Below, one piece after another: positions 59,561 through 64,000 of a DNA stretch of 64,000 bases. The notes beneath the pieces are model-generated. The model worked only from the letters and a program-made list of their open reading frames with translations, had not been told where the DNA came from and ran no database searches. Position 1 is the stretch's first letter. Each line of letters opens with the position of its first letter. The translations under genes and the position numbers were made by a program. Source of the DNA: Toxonevra muliebris (taxonomy: Eukaryota > Arthropoda > Insecta > Diptera > Pallopteridae); the NCBI GenBank assembly GCA_963691655.1, contig OY829326.1:99447340-99511339 (forward strand), written 5' to 3'.

Positions 59561-62500
59561 AAGTAAAAATGTTGCTACTCCCTTGTACTAATCTTGCTCC
59601 AATGAAGAAAAAACCGGGCTGTGCAAAACTTCAGCTCCATCGGACAACTTCTAGGTGACCCTCAAATACCTTGAAGTTGAAACATAGTATACGCCACTAT
59701 TAACTCCGTTCAAAAGCGGTAAAGTCTTCCCTATCTTAACCATTTTCTTGTTTCTTTTTAGAGAAATTTATTTGGCAATATCCAGGAAATTGTGTGAAAA
59801 CCTTCTGAATCAAATTTTTTAAAAATAAATTCGCACAATTCCTGAAACAACATGAAAAATATAGTCCCCCACAACTTTTATAGGAAAAACGTATTTTTAT
59901 TTACAAGAATAATATAAATAGAATAAAATGCGAATTCCGCAAGAATTTCAACGAAATTCACTTGAAATGCCGAAAGCAACTCAGCAACCCTCAAACATTT
60001 TGCATTTTGTTTTCCTAACAGCTGCTTAAGCAATATTTCTGTGGTAAAAACGAAAAACAGCGTAACTGAAGTTAAAATGAAAAATATATAATCACATATT
60101 CTTAACTATAAATTATTAACTGATGCGAATTTGTAATTTTTGGAACAATATATCGTTTTAAGAATGATCTTTAATTTGATGATAAAATTGTTTGAAATAA
60201 TAACAGCGATATTTGTATGGGAAAACAACCACAAAGCCGCAGACATAACACGTATAATTATACCACACAAAAATTGTTCTTCTTCTCCAAACTTATAGTC
60301 AATGAAAAACGAAATTCTATTCTCTATGAAATTCCATTTTTGTCGTGTGTCCACTTAAATTTGAAATTCAAAATTTCAAATCCTATTTTTGCAACCTGGA
60401 TCATCTTTTCATGTTTAAAGTTCTTTGTTGAAGAAACCGGTGCTGATAAAAAACTTCGCGAGGTAAATTTTTGTACCAGGAGTTACAAAAAACGTAAACT
60501 CGATGTTTATAAACAAAGAAAAATGATTTTTTTGTAGCCTGCTTCCAAAATAATGATAGAGCCAAAGTTTGGGGAGCTGAGTACTCGAGGTGGGTGACAA
60601 ATTTGCCCGCAGCACCTTTCTGATTTCTAAATCAATATCCTGATAATTTATCAATTGACGCATGAACAAAAAGTAATGAGAAGTAGCTTTAATTCCATCT
60701 GGTTACAGAAACCAGGCCCAAACGTACACCCGAGCACGAAAAATACAAATTCTTTTTAAGAGTTCTTCTCCTTATGAGATAACTGAAACTGGTTTTCAGA
60801 AAGGTTTATCTTGAACGCTTAAATCATTTTTAACTCTAACAATTCTGTCTAATCATCCATGTGTGGCTTGTTCATAAAAATTGATTTTTCTGAAAAAATA
60901 ACTTTCCGGGCGACAATGTACAACTTCATGGTCGATGAGAGACGCCTCGCAGTTGTCCGATTGAGCTCAAATTTTGCACAGATTGAAACAAGGTAGGGGT
61001 CTGGGAGCTAAACTTTTTTAAAGTTTAAATATAAGGGCCACCCTAGTGTATATAGTGGTACCATTGCCTAAAATGCTACTTCATTTGGCTTAATGTCTAT
61101 CTACTCAACTTAGTTAACACAGCGCTGCCGATGCCTCTGTCACTGCTTTTACTTGGCAGTGTTGCCAGTTTAACCATTTTCCGTCTAGATTTTGCCATTT
61201 ATCGAAAACTTTTAGCCGTAGAATTTTTAAAATATTATTAACAGGAATTTTAATCATTTTCCATTTTAATTTAGCGAATATTAGCTATAGCTTTTAATAA
61301 ATAACTTGGAGTAGATTTTCCCTTTACAGTTTTTATATTAGCGAAAAAAGAACTCTGGAAACATGAATTTAAAAAAAAGGAAGAAAAGACTTTCAGTTGT
61401 TGAAAATTACTAACACTTGAATTTTTTTATCTGTTTTCACTGAAGTTTAATTAGAAAAATTAAAAAACAAATATTAACCCAATGTAAATGCATTCTCTAA
61501 AAATTTCAATATTCTTAAGCCTACAAAATAATAAAAATTAAAAAGAAAGAAAAGGTACTTCCTGATTTCCTGCACATACATTTGAAGGATCTTATGTCCA
61601 TGAATTTTAAATTTTTCAATTTTTTCTTAAATTCCTACTTATTACATTTCCAATGAGCTACATAGCATTACATACAATGAAAGTTATAAGTTCTTAAAAA
61701 TTACTCTTTGGAGTATGTTCGAAAACTGCAAGTGAGCACTACACGTAAACCATGAATAAAATTCAGCATTTCTAGCCAATTCCCCTAAAAATTGAGCCAG
61801 TTTTTGCCAATAGGAGTAGGCAACAGTGATACTTGGCTCTGCTTTGTATATCGTTTCCTTTCTGTCTCTCTTTCTTTTTGTAGATATGTGCATGCACGCT
61901 AAGGGCATATTAATCACTCAGAGCATTTCAATTCGTCATTGTCTCGTTTTCACTTTTTTTCCTGCTGCTGCTCCTATCACTTTCCATAATACTTTCAAAA
62001 TTTTTTCTTTTTAATATTTTGTACTATATACTTTTCTCGTGAACCTTTTGTTATACATTTTTACAATTGCTTTTCACGTGCATATTCTGCCCACTTGCAG
62101 GTATGTAAAAAAGTATGTGTGCTATTTTGTTTACTAAAGTGTTGTAGTATTGTATGTGTATAAAAAAAAAGAAGCTGAATCATACTTTTTTGTATAAGTA
62201 TACCTACATGCGTCAGTACTTGCTACTATTATTGTTGTAGTAGTGGCTGCATTTTTCTGACCAACATTAAGTGCTGTACAAAAATGAAACCACCAACACC
62301 ATACAAACAACCACGCCTTGCTTTCCTTCCACAGCAAAGTAGTTAAAATAATAATGGCTCTAGTGAGTATTATACTTCAAGGTATACGTATTTATTTATT
62401 TTTTACATTTCTTTTTTTTTATGATCATGAAAAGCTTAATGCATTTTATAGTTTTCAAACATTTTCAGTGTTGAACTCATTTAAAAGTTAAATATCATTC

Positions 62501-64000
62501 ATACGACCTGTGGTATCCACTCAAATTTAATGCTTTCACTTTGCACACTTAAAGTTCAAACTTAAAATCCGAATTAATACTTAAAACGGAAGGAAAAAGT
62601 TGAACATTGGAGAAAACTTAATTTTTGACTTTCACTAAGAATCTTTTTCTTAGAAACTAATTAATGCAGAATTCGTATACATACTTTTTTTTTTAAATTT
62701 TTGAGTACTTTCACAGTCACGCATCACTTATCTTAAATATATGAAAAACTTTTCAGAAATACTTAATTCAAATGCTTTCATTTTCAACTGCATAGCTACA
62801 ACGGATACTTGAATATTAAGACTACTAATTTCAGGTATTCCTAACTAAAATCTACACTCCCTTGCTGTATTTTGTTTATAAAAAATTTTCAGCTTCATTT
62901 TTGCATTTCCTGTTAAAACAACTTAGTTTGCAATCCTCCTCCTTTCTCTAACCTGAAAAAAAGCGAAGAACTAAAGAAATTCAAAAACTTAAAACAAAAT
63001 CGCAAAAACGCATGTTGCATGATTTATGTATTCTCTCTTCCTCTCTCTCTCTCTCTCTCGTTCTCTCTCTCATGAGTTAAAAAACAAAATACAAAAATTC
63101 TCGAAATATTCGTAAAACTTTAATGTGAAAGTTTTTACTTTAGATACCATTAAACAAAAAAAAATCTAAACAAAAAATACTATAGAGAATATTTTTAACA
63201 GCAGTTGTAGCTACAGCTGGAGCGTTGTTGCAACTTATTCAATTTTTTTTTTTTTTTTTGCTGCTATTTTTTTCAAACAAAAAATCAAGGCGGAACAAAA
63301 TCATGAACTAGTTTTGCATTTAATTTGTGTTCATCAGCATTAAAACATAATCTTCCAGCTTGTTATGCACCAAACACTCAACTTCTTCAAAATAGTGAAA
63401 GCTGGGAGATGTTTCCTTTGCCAGCTAAGGTGTTGTTTATACCCAAACAACCAAAATTATTACCCAGTATAACGTAAAATGCATTGAGGCGTAGAATTTT
63501 TGCATTATTTGCAGTAGCACTAGCAACAGAAACTTTAATTAAAATTAGTTTTTTTATTTTTTTTTATATTAGGTTTTGCTAATGTTTGAAATATAAGTAG
63601 GATTGAAGAAATTTCAGTTATCTGCTTCTAAAAAGTTGAGGTTGGAAAATAGGTAGAAACTTATTTTTTTTTTATATATTTTTCTTTTGCACAGATTTAA
63701 AATATTTTAGGTACGAATAGTGTTCAACAAATATGTATGCTTCTATAATCTAGACAAAAAAATACTTTCCAAAAAATATTTTGCATCTCTTTTTAAAATT
63801 TACAAACTAAAATAAATAGTTAATTGCAAAATATTAGGAAGTAATGTAGATTTCTACAAAATAAGTAATATTACAATATTGTAAGACCACTGTGGTTTAT
63901 TAGCTAAATTAAGCAACTAAAATACACCACGGAGTTGAAGATTTTTACTGAAAAGGCCACAATATGCATTGAAGGGCTTTGGTTGGATATACAGTGCGTT
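59561..64000. other. A+T-rich non-coding DNA
   Basis: No gene or bounded element recognised. Frames up to 106 codons (60217-60537 plus, 60415-60669 minus) overlap each other and have no domain. Poly-T/A tracts dominate, with CTGCTGCTGC and TTGTTG patches (about 61961-61973, 62230-62245). Confidence 0.55.
63031..63071. repeat. (CT)n microsatellite
   Basis: CT dinucleotide run with a few interruptions (TTCC, CGTT). Confidence 0.9.

Noticed and set aside
1..64000. Bacterial-type systems (operons, CRISPR, riboswitches, toxin-antitoxin)
   Set aside because: Sequence texture, transposon families and lack of gene packing indicate an insect nuclear genome; no spaced identical repeats of CRISPR type were seen.

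Overview
The window looks like non-coding, repeat-rich nuclear DNA from a higher (cyclorrhaphan) fly. I cannot separate a tephritid from a calyptrate. The evidence is the strong A+T bias, the abundant (CA)n, (CAG)n and (CAA)n runs, the absence of bacterial-style gene packing, and the set of relics: mariner, Tc1-like, hAT-like, R1-clade, Jockey-clade and I/R1-like non-LTR elements. No confirmed host gene, tRNA, rRNA or CRISPR array was found. The segment is either intergenic or inside a very large intron. One very short candidate coding exon with a perfect splice donor (34411-34466) is the only host-gene lead.

Layout. 1-5.6 kb holds two related degenerate TCACTGAC-type arrays (1228-2262, 4408-5560) separated by simple repeats. 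5.6-14.2 kb is mostly featureless, with a TATCGA-motif cluster (about 9.0-9.7 kb). 14.2-15.5 kb is a minisatellite hosting two tandem copies of a 311-bp foldback MITE; a third copy lies at 25.5 kb. 15.5-16.6 kb is a dead non-LTR element split by a small MITE. 17.9-23.3 kb is framed by a diverged inverted repeat and contains a dead, internally deleted mariner relative. A Tc1-like element with perfect TIRs lies at 23884-25129, and a non-LTR 3' fragment at 26.3-26.9 kb. Two foldback elements lie at 29.8-31.1 kb.

33.5-38.8 kb is a 1.8-kb direct duplication. Its second unit carries a TA-flanked TIR element (36428-38678), which in turn holds an R1-clade non-LTR fragment flanked on both sides by 22 bp of (CCTAA)n. 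A ~31-bp minisatellite follows (38842-40262). At 44.3-46.5 kb two different mariners sit 43 bp apart. At 48.8-54.4 kb come a non-LTR fragment, a second copy of the GGGTARAATGGGG-type TIR element, a hAT-like element with a 7-bp target duplication containing a Jockey reverse transcriptase relic, and a second Tc1-like element with DD37E spacing. From 54.9 kb to the end there is a palindromic MITE, a near-perfect 78-bp hairpin and a diverged ~2-kb direct repeat.

How the parts relate. Nothing here forms an operon or pathway. The story is nested and neighbouring transposition. All recognisable transposase and reverse-transcriptase frames carry stops, frameshifts, deletions or lost catalytic residues. 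The mariner at 44.3 kb is the best preserved, with intact TIRs and a complete DD34D catalytic domain. Element boundaries given with TIR plus target duplication were read directly from the sequence; family names are from recalled motif knowledge, without database searches.
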